DNA of 64,000 nt, taken from positions 18,664,501 through 18,728,500 of the forward strand of contig NC_088311.1 of NCBI RefSeq assembly GCF_910592395.1, given 5' to 3'. The stretch's first letter is position 1. Each line of letters starts with the position of its first letter. The notes beneath the pieces were generated by a model. The model was given only the letters and a program-made list of their open reading frames with translations, had not been told where the DNA came from and searched no databases. This DNA is from Lineus longissimus (taxonomy: Eukaryota > Nemertea > Pilidiophora > Heteronemertea > Lineidae). Positions 46,701-56,900 of this stretch are shown here, piece by piece. The translations under genes were made by a program, and so were the position numbers.

Positions 46701-46961
46701 CTTGCCCAATTGTAAAGCTGTCTCCATCCTGATGCGACACTCTCCCTCCACTGTCCAATCCGTTTTTATGACTTCTAATCTCTCCACTGATTAGTCTCTT
46801 TTATCGCCATCTCATTTATTTTTCAGAGACTAAAACACTCGGTAAAGCCTACGCCAGCGTGGGGTCCAATGGTTGAGAAGAACAGGAAAGGTTACATTTA
46901 CGATCAGAATTATCGTGAACAGGAGCTGACATCAATGACAGAAAAACAAAACCACGTGTAA
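31734..46961 (+). CDS. SLC6 Na+/Cl- coupled transporter, glycine-transporter-like (12 coding exons)
   Basis: The exons are 31734-31944, 36607-36738, 37968-38280, 39963-40095, 40969-41103, 42203-42306, 43983-44220, 44720-44851, 45364-45463, 45841-45941, 46357-46524 and 46827-46961. All are GT..AG with matching phases, giving 633 aa and the family's 12 membrane helices. TM1 is [20 protein letters not shown]. The large extracellular loop 2 has the Cys155/Cys164 pair and six N-glycosylation sequons (156, 174, 177, 194, 201, 205). TM6 is [15 protein letters not shown], and Gly322 falls where GlyT1 has Gly and GlyT2 Ser. The tail [14 protein letters not shown] also follows glycine transporters, which clear glycine at the plasma membrane. 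TM8, however, reads GLDSQF as in GABA and other SLC6 members, so the substrate is uncertain. The N-terminus is acidic and Gly-rich. An in-frame TGA precedes the ATG, and a likely 3' splice site (AG at 31703-31704) suggests a 5' UTR exon. Confidence 0.93.
31875..32115 (+). repeat. Three tandem copies of the SLC6 exon-1 end with splice donor
   Basis: The last part of exon 1 and the start of intron 1 recur twice more. GTAGGT donors occur at 31945, 32023 and 32097 (78 and 74 bases apart), each followed by TGGTCACACTA or TTGCCACACTA. Each copy also has a GTTGGACT-type start and an AATGGAGGAG/AATGAAGGGG motif. Copy 2 stays in the exon-1 frame (NGGG preserved, same phase at its donor). Copy 3 retains a WFPYL-like stretch in another frame. 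Confidence 0.85.
32651..33300. mobile_element. 650-bp DNA transposon remnant with CAATAG...ACACGAGGAC inverted ends (SLC6 intron 1)
   Basis: The left end is CAATAGGCCTTTCTACACGA then GGACAG. The right end reversed is CAATAGTTGCTTTTACACGA then GGACGG. Sub-terminal motifs CTCGAGCCACTT, CCGTGTAGA and GAGGCGGGT recur inside. The element encloses a Myb/SANT-like coding fragment (33007-33156), so it probably derives from an autonomous transposon of the PIF/Harbinger kind, which carries such a gene. A target-site duplication is not evident. Confidence 0.7.
33007..33156 (+). pseudogene. Myb/SANT-like DNA-binding domain fragment (49 codons)
   Basis: A short ORF from ATG (33007) to TAG (33156) reads [20 protein letters not shown] at residues 9-28, then [10 protein letters not shown]. 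This matches the first helix of the Myb/SANT-like (trihelix, Myb_DNA-bind_4 type) domains carried by PIF/Harbinger transposons, where the W-S/T-x-x-E-T...L-I-x-I-W-G spacing is typical. The rest of the domain is missing, because the frame ends at HHATG followed by a stop. It lies inside the 32651-33300 inverted-repeat element, so it is transposon-derived and probably dead. Confidence 0.6.
33301..36606. other. Remainder of SLC6 intron 1
   Basis: No other exon was recognised. Just right of the transposon, AGGTGGTTACACTAGACC (near 33315) resembles the donor-flank sequence at 32100-32116, perhaps a fourth fragment. A SINE-like phrase, TCGGGCAAGGCACTTAGTC, occurs near 35278. Confidence 0.4.
38359..38560 (+). 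mobile_element. TTAA MITE copy in SLC6 intron 3
   Basis: TTAA lies at 38355-38358 and 38561-38564. The interior follows the 25624 copy: TATTCCTCGTACAAG, GTGAGATGGGAGGG, TCTATTGACGACT, ACTTTATCTT and CTCCTGCCTATAGTCCCCCT. The left end is diverged. Confidence 0.65.
39470..39773 (+). pseudogene. Dead 3' end of a LINE reverse transcriptase ORF (SLC6 intron 3)
   Basis: Two frames carry the familiar end of a non-LTR element ORF2. [19 protein letters not shown] lies at about 39492-39550 and stops at TGA. In another frame, [20 protein letters not shown] leads into [11 protein letters not shown], with TAA at 39771-39773. At least one frameshift and internal stops separate them. The pattern (LLITYK-x-x-HGL-x-P, then APKLWNSLP-x-x-R) is that of CR1/L2-like elements, but the clade is not certain. 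There is no endonuclease or catalytic RT core upstream. Confidence 0.75.
40207..40476 (+). mobile_element. TTAA MITE copy in SLC6 intron 4, interrupted by another MITE
   Basis: The left end ACATAGGCAGGAG, and TTCCTCGCACAGGCG, GTGAGATAGGAGGGACACC, TATCGGTGGCTT and CTCCCT before TTAA (40477-40480), match the family. It is longer than the ~219-bp full copy because an 86-bp palindromic MITE sits inside it at 40312-40397. The left target site reads TTAG. Confidence 0.65.
40312..40397. mobile_element. Short palindromic MITE (AGTTTCAGCA end), nested
   Basis: It starts GAGTTTCAGCAAACTAAAAA and ends AGCGTGAAATTCGCCCCTG. Both ends match the 141-bp element at 56094-56234, but its central hairpin (the ACGTATCCG / CGGATACGT arms) is largely deleted. 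It lies within the TTAA MITE copy, so it inserted later. Confidence 0.7.
41114..41180 (+). mobile_element. Fragment of the CAGTAGAACCTC MITE, 10 bp after an SLC6 donor
   Basis: ACACCTCTCTTAAGAACACC, then TGGGACCGACAA and CTGAATAGAGGGTTGTCCTG, match the terminal region of the 19820-19976 copy with changes. Exon 5 of SLC6 ends at 41103. Confidence 0.5.
41731..41934. mobile_element. MITE with GGCAGGTT...ACGAACGACGAA ends (SLC6 intron 5)
   Basis: The left end is AAGGCGGGTTTCGCAATACG then ACGAACGACGAAAG. The right end reversed is TAGGCAGGTTGCATAACC, then GAGCTACGGACGACGAAG. The same ends and ATCGTGTCAAC/TGTCGTGTCATC interior appear at 61966-62204, and a fragment (GAGCTACGAACGACGAAG) near 59174. 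Confidence 0.7.
42623..42870 (+). repeat. Tandem duplication, 2 x ~127 bp (SLC6 intron 6)
   Basis: AATTTCTGCCATGCG starts at 42623 and 42750. Both units continue with GGTCAAAAT, a CCTTGACATG/CTTGGTAAA segment, a TAACTCAA/CCGAAGT segment, and AACTTTAATAGCT. There are small indels and about ten mismatches. Confidence 0.85.
42871..43982. other. Remainder of SLC6 intron 6
   Basis: No gene or recognisable repeat was seen. ORFs at 42938 and 43476 show no family resemblance. Confidence 0.35.
45180..45270 (+). mobile_element. Truncated TTAA MITE (right end) in SLC6 intron 8
   Basis: Only the right end, CTGCTCTTGCCTATCGTTCC followed by CCT and TTAA at 45271-45274, is convincing. The upstream boundary is a guess. 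Confidence 0.45.
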
Positions 46962-48904
46962 CAGTAATGACTGGAAATGGCTCACAGTAGTGACGGAATA
47001 AGATTCATCTCCGTCACGAAGTTCTAACGTTGCTCGCTGTTGCTGGGGGTTAAGATGGTAGCTGCACTGACCTCTGCTGGCAAACGTGCAGAAAGTCTGC
47101 CAGAACTTGAATCATGGCCTTTTTAATAGCACAAGGAGGATACGGGAAGTGGGTAAGGGCGAGTTTATACGGCGTGTGAAGAGTTTGAGTCGAGCTTGGG
47201 ACAGGTCCTGTACACATCTCCTACTTATCCCCCTGTCATGTTGTTGTTATTTCATTATTGTACCGTTTATTGCTAGTTTTTGTGAGTCTTCATTTATCCT
47301 GAGGAAGACACGGTAGTGTCACAAGTTCGACTCATTAAAATCGAAAAAAATGGTATCAAGCTCCTCTTTCCAATAATGTAGCGTCGTATTCTAAAACACC
47401 CGCGTGAGAATATTTCATTTTCATAATGAACAATGTATATAGCCTCGTTTTCACCACAGAGGTTTGGGTGAGATAACGCAAACCGCTTGGGTTGGTGCCA
47501 CATGTAGAAGCATTTCAAAAGCATTTAAAACCACATTGTTCGATATTTAATTTGAGATGTTTTAGAATAGAAATCGATACCTCACTGTCGGTACTGATTA
47601 TCTCACCCAAACCGCTCGGGTGGAACTAAAATATTGGCCAAAACCTCGGCTACGCCTCCAGTTCCGTATCAATAGCATGCCGCGAAGTTACTATTTATAG
47701 CTCACAAGATCATTTGCATAAGATATTGATGACGTTTTAGTCACGTGACAGGCGGACATCGACACTTATTTCTACGCATTTGAGCTTATTCCAAAGTAAA
47801 TTATCTTTGACCCTGCATTGTTTTTAGCATGAATGATACCATAGAGTCAGAGAGAGAAATATTCAGAACAATTATGTAGTATTTCCAACACTCGGACATG
47901 TGCCAGATTGAATCTAACTGCCCAAGTCAGAAAGCCTGAATCCATTACGAAACCGCATTTTGTCCGACATTGCCTGTAATTCAGCGATGGGGAAATAGAG
48001 GGCAGCAGCTGCAGTGACGTCATCTTCGCGGAATGCTATTCCTTAAGCCAATCGGCGCGTGTTGTGCATCATGGTCAAAAGCGACCACAAAAAACGAATA
48101 CAGCGCCTCTCTGAGAGAGGCTGGATCCATCAGTCCTTGTTTGCTGCTTGGAGGTTGGTTTGTTGTAGAGTGTGGCTTTATGATGGATAAAGTTATATCG
48201 TCGCCATTCGTGCGTTTGCATATTCCAGATCCATTAACAAGCTCCATTCTTTGCATGATATAGACAAGGAGCTAGATGGCAAAGGGAAGCTAAATTACCT
48301 CTAAATTTGGGTCAACGTGAAGGCAGGAGACTCTGTTTAAAATCAAAGAGAGCGAAGATACATAGGTTGTGTATGTTAGATCATTACTAAAGTTAGTCAT
48401 CCATTTTTATACATGTGTTTTTGTTCTGCTGAAACCTATTTTGCCTGAACGCAGCAGGCTACTTATGTATCAAAACACTGTGTATTGTATATGTTAGGTG
48501 CAATGTACATAGGATGTATGATAGATGAAAAGGTCATCCTGTTATAGATAATAATGTTTAGACGACGTCTATTTGAACAATTAGCACCTTATAAATGTAG
48601 TTCTCTAACTGAATGTATATATGTATAAATATCAGAAAATAGGTGTAAGGGTTTTAATCGAAATCTTGCATGGAATTGGTCAAGTGTCATTTAATTGATT
48701 GAAGAGGTTGCTGAAGACAATGCTGTTTAAGAAACATTTCTTTGAGGGGGGGGGGGGCTTGATCACATCAAACGATGAAAAGGCGCCGTATATAAATCCG
48801 TATATTACGTTATATTATGTAACTTTTAAATGGGGGGGGGCTCTTAAAAACGCCATGTAATTTGAATTTTGGAACTTAATTTTAGGAAGTAAATCATCAT
48901 ACGA
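46962..48904. other. SLC6 3' flank and intergenic DNA
   Basis: This must include the SLC6 3' UTR. ATTAAA at 47334-47339 is one possible poly(A) signal. A short inverted pair, GGTTTGGGTGAGATAA (47461) and TTATCTCACCCAAACC (~47600), brackets ~125 bp. Poly-G runs lie at 48746-48757 and 48832-48840. No gene was recognised. Confidence 0.4.
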
Positions 48905-49010
48905 GCAAAAAACATTTTATTCCGACGAGACTCGAACCTGCGGCATTCGATGATCGAAGGCCACGAGATTATCACCCTTTGTTGATCACGCTTTCTTGAT
49001 AAAAACATGC
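48905..49010 (-). mobile_element. tRNA-like sequence, probably a SINE head
   Basis: On the minus strand a B-box-like GGTTCGAGTC is followed by TCGTCGGAATAAA. An anticodon-arm-like TTCGATCATCGAA lies upstream. No complete cloverleaf with a paired acceptor stem can be drawn, so this is not called a functional tRNA. Confidence 0.4.
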
Positions 49011-49219
49011 TCGGAGTTTTAACTATGAGCTTGGCAGCTAGACCTGAGAATCGTCTTGCCTATTATATTCATATATTCGGTTTTATTCAGGGAAATGGGA
49101 ACAAGAATATTTGTGAATTAGGTGATAGTTTGTTATATAAGTAGTACATGTAGCTGGATAATACGCTTTTTGCAAAATACCGACCCATCAAGACCAAAAA
49201 ACGAGTGAAGGAATCGCCA

Positions 49220-49345
49220 CGTGCATGGTATGTTATAACATAATGCCGGAGGTCGTGGCCGGGTTCAATTCTCGGAACGATCACCGCTTTTGGTATCTGT
49301 GTCATTGAGCAAGGCATCTATTTGCTTCTCTCCTCCAGCAAGGAT
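49220..49345 (+). mobile_element. SINE-like element
   Basis: A degenerate B box, GGGTTCAATTC, at about 49260 is followed by TGTGTCATTGAGCAAGGCAT and CTATTTGCTTCTCTCC. This is the phrase found in many invertebrate tRNA-derived SINEs (GTGTCCTTGGGCAAGGCAC type). Downstream, an imperfect hairpin (CCTTATACGTGTATATGGAT at 49472 with its reverse near 49525-49543) may be separate. Confidence 0.5.
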
Positions 49346-52193
49346 CGGGGAGGAGTTGGTAAGGCCTACCTGGCTGACAGATATACTCCACTGGGCATTG
49401 AGCTTGAACAGGAATGTGCGGGCCTATGAAGAGATAGTAGGGAGGTTGAGAACAGCGACTTATCAAGGAGCCTTATACGTGTATATGGATAAAACTCTGT
49501 TGAAAAGACTTTTCTGTACACTTCTATCCGTATACGTATAAGGATCCGTGAATAGTCCTGATCTCAACCACCCTATTGTTAGCATGGCAAAGCGCTTGTG
49601 GGTCGAATCAAATATGGAATCGAGTGCAAGCGCCATCTACAACCATGACGACTGCTGAACATCATAATGAAAGGAGTAATTCAGAAAGTTCTACAAAATA
49701 GCTTTAATGTCATGAGCTTCACATTTCTACATGTAAGCAAGTCGGCTACAAAGTAAAAAGATTTGATGATTATATTAGTACAAATCCACTTTTGTCTCAA
49801 GTGTTTACAGTCATGAATAAATCAAAAATGTACATTGTTGTTGTACATGTAAGTTGGCGTTAAACTTACTTCTGTGTCATGAGTGGAGATCTGAATTTAC
49901 ATGTTATAACAGGCATAGAAAATAGATTAGTCTATGCTTGGTTATATACTAGAGACAGCACTATTCAGTACAGAGAAATCAAACAATCATCGTAATAGTA
50001 CTGAGTGAACACCAACTCATTTGCCTACCGTGAGAATATGCCGTCCCATCAGTTGATAACGATCATTTTCCCGACAGTTGCATGTCTCTTAAAATCTTTC
50101 AATTTTGCTGGACGACTGCCGAAGTCACAAGACAGCAAACCCCCATTTAGTAGGCACATGGTGCGTTTTAGATGGTAGGGAAAGCGCCCATGAAATACAC
50201 TTTAAAAATAAAACAGCTTCCACGAATTTGTGTTCATATACCTGTATGTTGTCAACCAACTGCGCATGTGTACTAGATACATTTGTGGATCATCTGCTGA
50301 TCGGAAAGCAGATTTAAATTCTCCAAGAAACATGACTAGTCAGTCAAGGATGCTCAATTGACGAGTGCAAACCCGATTGGCTGTTTCACCAGGTGAGATC
50401 GAGCAAGATGTCACAGATTTTCCATGTTCTTTATGCTGCTATGCAAGTCAGATAGTCGACCACGTACCGGTGCGGCTCAAATAAGCTATCCCTACAATAA
50501 CCGTCGATTCAGCTACGAAATACATAACGAGTCAAGACTGAATTCGCCAAAACTGCGCACGATGGCCAGACTGGGCTATAACTCACCAACTGGGAATCTT
50601 CGCCTGACTGTCGGATAGAATAGCAATGATAACAAACATTCTACAAATAGCGTAGCCTTCACGTATACTTATTATGTACATGTGTACATGTGAGCATAAT
50701 TGCAATTTACAAAATTGCTTGTGAGTCAATTATAGGCCTACAGTTATCTACAATGTGTTTTATGTAAGACAATTATCATGCATCACATATGTACATTATA
50801 CAAACCCATAGAAACGTAACTTCTGTATTCCACACATTAGGAAAACATCATGTCGATACCTCCACGGCTGAAATAAGAGCCTTATTGACCTTTGTATCAT
50901 ATTGACAGGCTGGCTAAAGAGATACGCCTATTAGTCACAGGAGAAACAGATGGGAACAAACCAGTCCCCAGGCAAGGATATCCGTATTGCGAGTTGTCGC
51001 CCTTTGTGGGAGTTGACACCAATTCGGGCGACAGCTCCCGTTGAAACTCCCCGATTTGACTTTGCCATGAAGGTGCCACGGCGTAGATCTACCTTGTGTG
51101 CCTATACGTGGTAGAACGGGACAGCTTGTAAAAGGAACGTGCGATATCTCGCTAAACCCTACCGATTTTCAAGTACATGTAATTTCAAAGTCGGATTTCA
51201 TCGGTGAAATCAACAAGGACATACGTAGACGTGCGTTTTACGCAGACCTCTCTATGGAAATGACGCAGCCAAATCTGGGGGCAACTCGTAAATCTCGCAC
51301 CGGTTGACATGTCTTGGACGTGGCGCAGCAGAATTTGGCGACCATATCCAGAAGTAGTGACAACTTGCAAATATGGGATCCCTGCCTGACTGCTGACTGA
51401 ACCTAGGCCCCTAATAAATGATAACACTAGACAATCTCTACGCCTAATAGAAGAGTAACACAACGGGCACAGACATGGAAAAGGAGGAAGCAGGCTTTGA
51501 TGAAAAACTGACTGAACCAGTTCAAGTTCTACGGAATTAGTCTTCAGTCAACAGAGAGTAAAAGAGGTTTATGTCGCGCGATTTCACTCAATGTGTAACT
51601 GACGATGCGAATGCAGGAAGGTCATCAATACTATTTGTTTCAGTTCGAGAAAATGGGCAACAATTTATTGGGTAGTGTTGTTTGCTGTTTCTCTAGTGTA
51701 TGCGTGAAAAAGCATGTAGGTAAAATTCCTCCAAACTACATGCATATAACTAACTGGGGGGCGGGGGGGGGGGTTGATAGGCATGGGTGGTAAAGAGGGG
51801 GTTAATTTGGTCCACGATCTTCAGGTCGCTATGCAACGTTAAGAGGATAGTTCGTGTGTCATTTCGCACCAAATAGATTCCTTGTACAAGCACGTAAATA
51901 GTTTCGAATGTGTGAAATTGGGAAAAAAATCTATTGGCGACTTCGAGTGACTAAATCTGGCCAACCTAAATTACTTTTGATACAACTCATCATTTGGTTT
52001 ATTGTGAATTTTAATAGTTACACACATACATATTTCTCATAATACTGACACAAAATCTGAATCATGTGCGTATAGATAATAAGAATCAAGCAAGTTATAT
52101 TCATTTCAACGGTAAAGAGGAACCAAGCTAAAAGTCCTTGCCAGGAGCATACAGAAGTGACAGTCTACGAGATCATATCGCAGACGTCTTTAA
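49346..52193. other. Intergenic DNA, no gene recognised
   Basis: Apart from the partial MITE at 51.8 kb and a poly-G run at 51763-51773, I see no exon or named repeat. Confidence 0.4.
51775..51965 (+). mobile_element. Truncated TTAA MITE (left end and middle)
   Basis: GATAGGCATGGGTGG, GGTTAATTTGGTCCACGATC, TTCAGGTCGCT, GATTCCTTGTACAAGCACG and TCTATTGGCGACTTCGAGTG follow the family. The right end is lost. A poly-G tract abuts its left end. Confidence 0.6.
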
Positions 52194-52402
52194 AGGCCTT
52201 TCGTTGAATATTTAAATTTGTAATTTAATTGAAAATGTGCAAATACAGGTATCTACGTACTGAGTATAAATTTTCTATTTGTGGCGACAGGTATTATAAG
52301 TTTCAGCAAAACTGCATGCATGATAACTGCACTGCTGCATTGTGTATAAATGCATTTCTATTCTCCTGGACCACCACTCAGTTATTTAGAACGGCCTGCC
52401 AT
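52194..52402. mobile_element. TTAA-flanked MITE, GGCCT...GAACGGCC type (copy 1)
   Basis: TTAA is at 52190-52193 and again near 52403. The body matches the 60110-60337 element in order: AATTTGTAATTTAATTGAAAA, TATACGTAC/TCTACGTAC, GCACTGCTGCATTGTGTAT, TGGACCACCACTC, and a GAACGGCCT end. The terminal repeats are worn. Confidence 0.6.
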
Positions 52403-53179
52403 TTTAATAAAGACCTCAACGACATGATCTCGCAGACTTTCACCTGCGAGTGCCCCGAACCATATCATAATTTGGTTTCCTTTTCAACGCTCACTCACTC
52501 GATTGTTAATATTGTAGTCGGCGAGTTCAGCTGCTGCATTGTAAACAAAAAAAACAGTGACTAAAAATTAAATTCGTACAAAACGTAACACGTTAATAAC
52601 AGCGCATGTTTAAAAATGTCTTGGTGCAGTTTTCAACTTTCAATACAGAAGAAAACATTCGACAGTGCACACCAGATTAGAACACTCAAACAAATCTTTG
52701 ACAGAAACCAAACGGTACAAAAATAATCTCTAAACGAATGCCAAGGCAAGCAAGTACATTGTATACAATATTTTACGGAAATCTTTTAACATTACTGTTT
52801 AAAGAAATGCTGCATTAGCTGCAAATTGAGAATGTGGTGTTTTTTATGTGTGGTGAGCTGAATGAAAATGCATTAATAAAGTTTTTGAAAGAAATCTTCT
52901 TTTTGGGTTCACCTTGACATTTTGAGAAGTTTATGTATATGAGATTTTACCACAAGAAGGTATATTTTGTATAGAAGAGAGACTCCCGTGGTGTTCAAAA
53001 TGCTTCATGACTGTAGCGTCTTTCTATTTCTCCCACCTACCGATTAATCACCCTCGGCGTTACTTAACTTCGGTGAAGAGATCGAACGTACAAAACAAAA
53101 ATCCACACCAGATTAAGGCAATTTCAGAATTGACTGGTGGCAGACAGACGTCTCTTAAACTAGGGAGTAGGATACTATG

Positions 53180-53325
53180 ACTTCACTGATACGATCTGAC
53201 TGTCAAAATAATGCACTCATCAGGTGAGCTAAAAAGAATTTACCTGCTATGTACTTCACTGATACGATCTGACCGTCAAAATAATGCACTCATCAGGTGA
53301 GCTAAAAAGAATTTACCTGCTAGGA
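53180..53325 (+). repeat. Tandem duplication, 2 x 73 bp, nearly identical
   Basis: ACTTCACTGATACGATCTGA starts at 53180 and 53253. The two 73-bp units differ at only one or two positions (CTGACTGTC against CTGACCGTC), so the duplication is recent. It lies ~650 bp downstream of the ARRDC stop codon and may fall in that gene's 3' UTR. Confidence 0.95.
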
Positions 53326-53981
53326 AGCATGTTAAATGCGAGGCAAGATACTACTTCAACACTTTTTAAACGGCAGCACCAGTGCGATTATTCTGTTGTG
53401 AGAGGAACGAGACACGACAAGTGCAACTTTTCCCGACAAAAAAGTCTTCAATGCGCGCAGTGTGAACGAACTACATTCTTTCAAAAGTATGAACAAATTT
53501 ACAACATTCGGCAACCTTAGCATCTCCCACGCTCGCGACAGCTGATCTTCTGTACGAAGGCCACTAACATATTGCTAGTCAGAGTGTATTTGCAAGAGCA
53601 GTCGATTGGCTTAAACGCACCACGTGGTGTAAAGGGTTTCCCGCAGTTGGTTTACAGCATGCTTCACTCCGAACTCAAAATTAACAAAAAACAATTATTC
53701 TAATTCTATCCAGTTAGGGAATATGTATTGTGGTAATTCATACATATTCACTTGCAAAAACGCTTGTGATACAATCTGTAAAATAGAAATAGTTCCGATA
53801 AAAGCACATGAAGGAGCCAATCGGATTGCTCAGATGAAATTGCGTCATGGAGTTGGATCAATTAGTGCAAATTAGACATTCTTCATTCAGCAGAGGTTTG
53901 TTGTTTTGTCCTTACCTCCTGTGAGCAGAGTGGAACAAACAAGCAGACGGCAGAGACACACATGAGTAGCACTAAACGGCT

Positions 53982-56900
53982 TTACACAGTAGTTGTTCTT
54001 TCCTCGGTTATTTCCTTTTCTTCCGGCACTTCAAAGTCCTTTCCAATGGTTAGTTCCTTTTCTAGTTCAAGAGTCAATTCCTTATCTGACGTCATTTTTG
54101 TTGACGATGACGTCACTTGTTCAGCAACAATCTGTCCCGCATTATTTGAGTTTGTTACCGTCATTTTTTCGTGGGGTACACACACATAGATTGGCCTATA
54201 TAGGATGACGTCATCACCCGTTTCAGTTCCATCGTAAACCTGGCCCAGTTGAAACTCTGGGCTTATGTAAATTCCTCCCTCAACGTTTGGCGCAGCAGGC
54301 TCTGAAACAGAAAAAATCCATAACAAAATGTAAGATTGAATGGTAACTTTTTTGAATTAAAAGGATTCACTTGATAAGAACAACATACTACAAAATTTAG
54401 TGTTCCGGCCAGGCGTATGTGGGCAAACTGTATATCTACAAGTGCATCATATCTCAACACTTAGGACTCTTGAGGGAAAACAGCATTTCGCCACAACTCG
54501 TCAGCGGCATAAAAACCCTACTCCGTTCATTTAAATATTTGAATGTTGAACTTGAAGTTGAGAAATGGTAATAGTACTGCCGCGAAAATACGTACAGAAA
54601 ATCAATTTCGGAAAAAAAACGTAGACATTTTTACGATACGGATATTCTTCAGATAGATGGAGTTGCTGATATAATGAACAAAGCTGCAGCCAGCCTGCAT
54701 GAATGCACACTACCTGTCGCTTTGTGTCGAAAAAGTCACATATTTTGCTCTAATTCTTGCCAACGAATTAAATATGTTAAAGAAGTAACCGAGCAATGTG
54801 AACTGAAAATTGTTTGCGGGCGTTAAATATTCGCGGATTTTGTGAATACGTCGATTTGCAAATAAAATCAGCAAAAAAATGATTTTTGATTGGAAAAACT
54901 GGAAGAGATTTTTATTCCACCCCCAAAGTTGTGAAAAGTTACTTGTTTTAGAATGTTGCAGTATTTCTCTTTTGAGATAAAACCAGTAACTTACGGTATT
55001 CCAGTTCTGGGCTTGGTGTATTCGAAATTCTAAAAGGTACAGTAGCAATTGTCAGAGGAAAGTCGATTTCCAAGTTTTCACCGGACTTTTCTTGACCCAA
55101 TGACACCTGTAAAATGATGCAAGGCTCGTCAACAGTGCTTTTAAAAGGGACACCTTAAACATGAGATATGTTGGTTTTTCATACAAAACGGCTTCCGGCA
55201 GGACCGTGACTTCCTCAAACGGGATTCTTGAAAATCATTGAACTGCATATAAACAATGTACTAGAACGGGGTGGTGTAACTAAAGGCTTGCCGGAAATTC
55301 ACACGCCATGTCCAAAACTGCCTCACTGGCAAAAATCATTCCGAGAGATCAGAATAAGTATGATGTAACAAGTGACGGTGTTGTGGAAAGTATCCTCTTG
55401 GCCAGGTCAATTTCACCCCAAGAGTTGTCCCTTTAAGATAAGTCATTGTCAAAAGGTTATATATGCCATCTACATGTACCACTCCGCTGACACCCGGTTT
55501 CTACCTTTCTCTACCGCTATGCTGGTATGATGTGGATCCCAAAGTGAGGACAGGAGCGAGCAACACCCCATTGTGCGCTGATCGTGAATTTGTACCTTTT
55601 TCAAATATTTGCTGTGAAATATACACCTGATAACAAACTCATCCGTGTCTGCAAGACTTTATACATATCTAAATGTACTTCAGTAGTAGGATTCACACGA
55701 GTATTTAAATAAAGCGACACTTTTCTGCCGTCTTTACGTTCAAACATTACAGCCTGATACAGTGTATGTATTGTACCTTTTTCAAATATCTACTGTGAAT
55801 TATCTTTACTAAAGAACAAACTTACCCTTAGCACATAATATATCTGCAATACTTTACACACATCTACTACAGTTGTAGGCATCACTGGAACTTGGAGGTG
55901 TTTGTATAAATCGTCGCACTTCTGTGTATGGTGTGGCTCGACTGTTGGACCTTTATACTCCCAGACCCGGTGATGGATTTCTTTTGATAAACCTAACACG
56001 CCTTTGTTTATGAAATATTCCACATACTGAAATACAATAGAATAAGAAAGGTTGTATCATGAGACAATAGGGAGTATGAGAACAGTAATAGCGAGTTTCA
56101 GCAAAGAAAAAAATCTCTCCGGTATAACGTATCCGTATCGATTTTACGTATGATGTAACGTAATTTGTGAGCGGTCATGCGTAAAACCGATACGGATACG
56201 TCATACGAGCGTGAAATTCACCCCTGCTGAAACTGCCAAATAATTATATCACGTATCCTTTACGTAAAACGCTATAGAAAGAGGACATACTTTGTTTACA
56301 TCGATCCGTACAGTACACCGTATTACGTACTATAAGGTCGGCTATCCGAACATCCCTGATATAGGACAGACTCTACATTTTCTTCACATTTTGTCAACCC
56401 CATGGCCGTGTAATTATCAAAAAGTAACGCATATCACTGTGGTTTTGAAACGCCCAATTATGATCCAGTAATTCCAATAAGGGTCAATGATTCAGTTTGA
56501 GACCATTGGTGACTAAGCATTTTTTAATCAAAAAAGGATCTAGCTCCTTCTTATTGTTTTTTTAAACCCTATAGCTAATGTCATTGCAATAACATTATCT
56601 TAGACCATATTATCTTACCTGTATTAATCTGCATATTACCCATACATTTTCGTCACTGCCATTTTGAATTTCGCATTTGAGCTTCATATTTTCCCCGCAA
56701 CAGTAAGCTGACCTTGCTAACGTCGCACTCAAAGATACTGGACCTTTACCACAGCAGAGACAGCAGGCATTTCGATGGTCTTCAGCAGACATGGCACTCT
56801 GAATAAGAAAAAGAAGATGATTCGACTCTGGAAACGATTAGCTGGTGCAGCATGCGCCCAAATTACAAGTACATGTACGTGAAACCGGCATGGAAAATTA

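Noticed and set aside
48905-49010. Functional tRNA gene on the minus strand
   Set aside because: A B-box-like GGTTCGAGTC is present, but no complete cloverleaf or pairing acceptor stem can be formed, so I list it only as tRNA-like.
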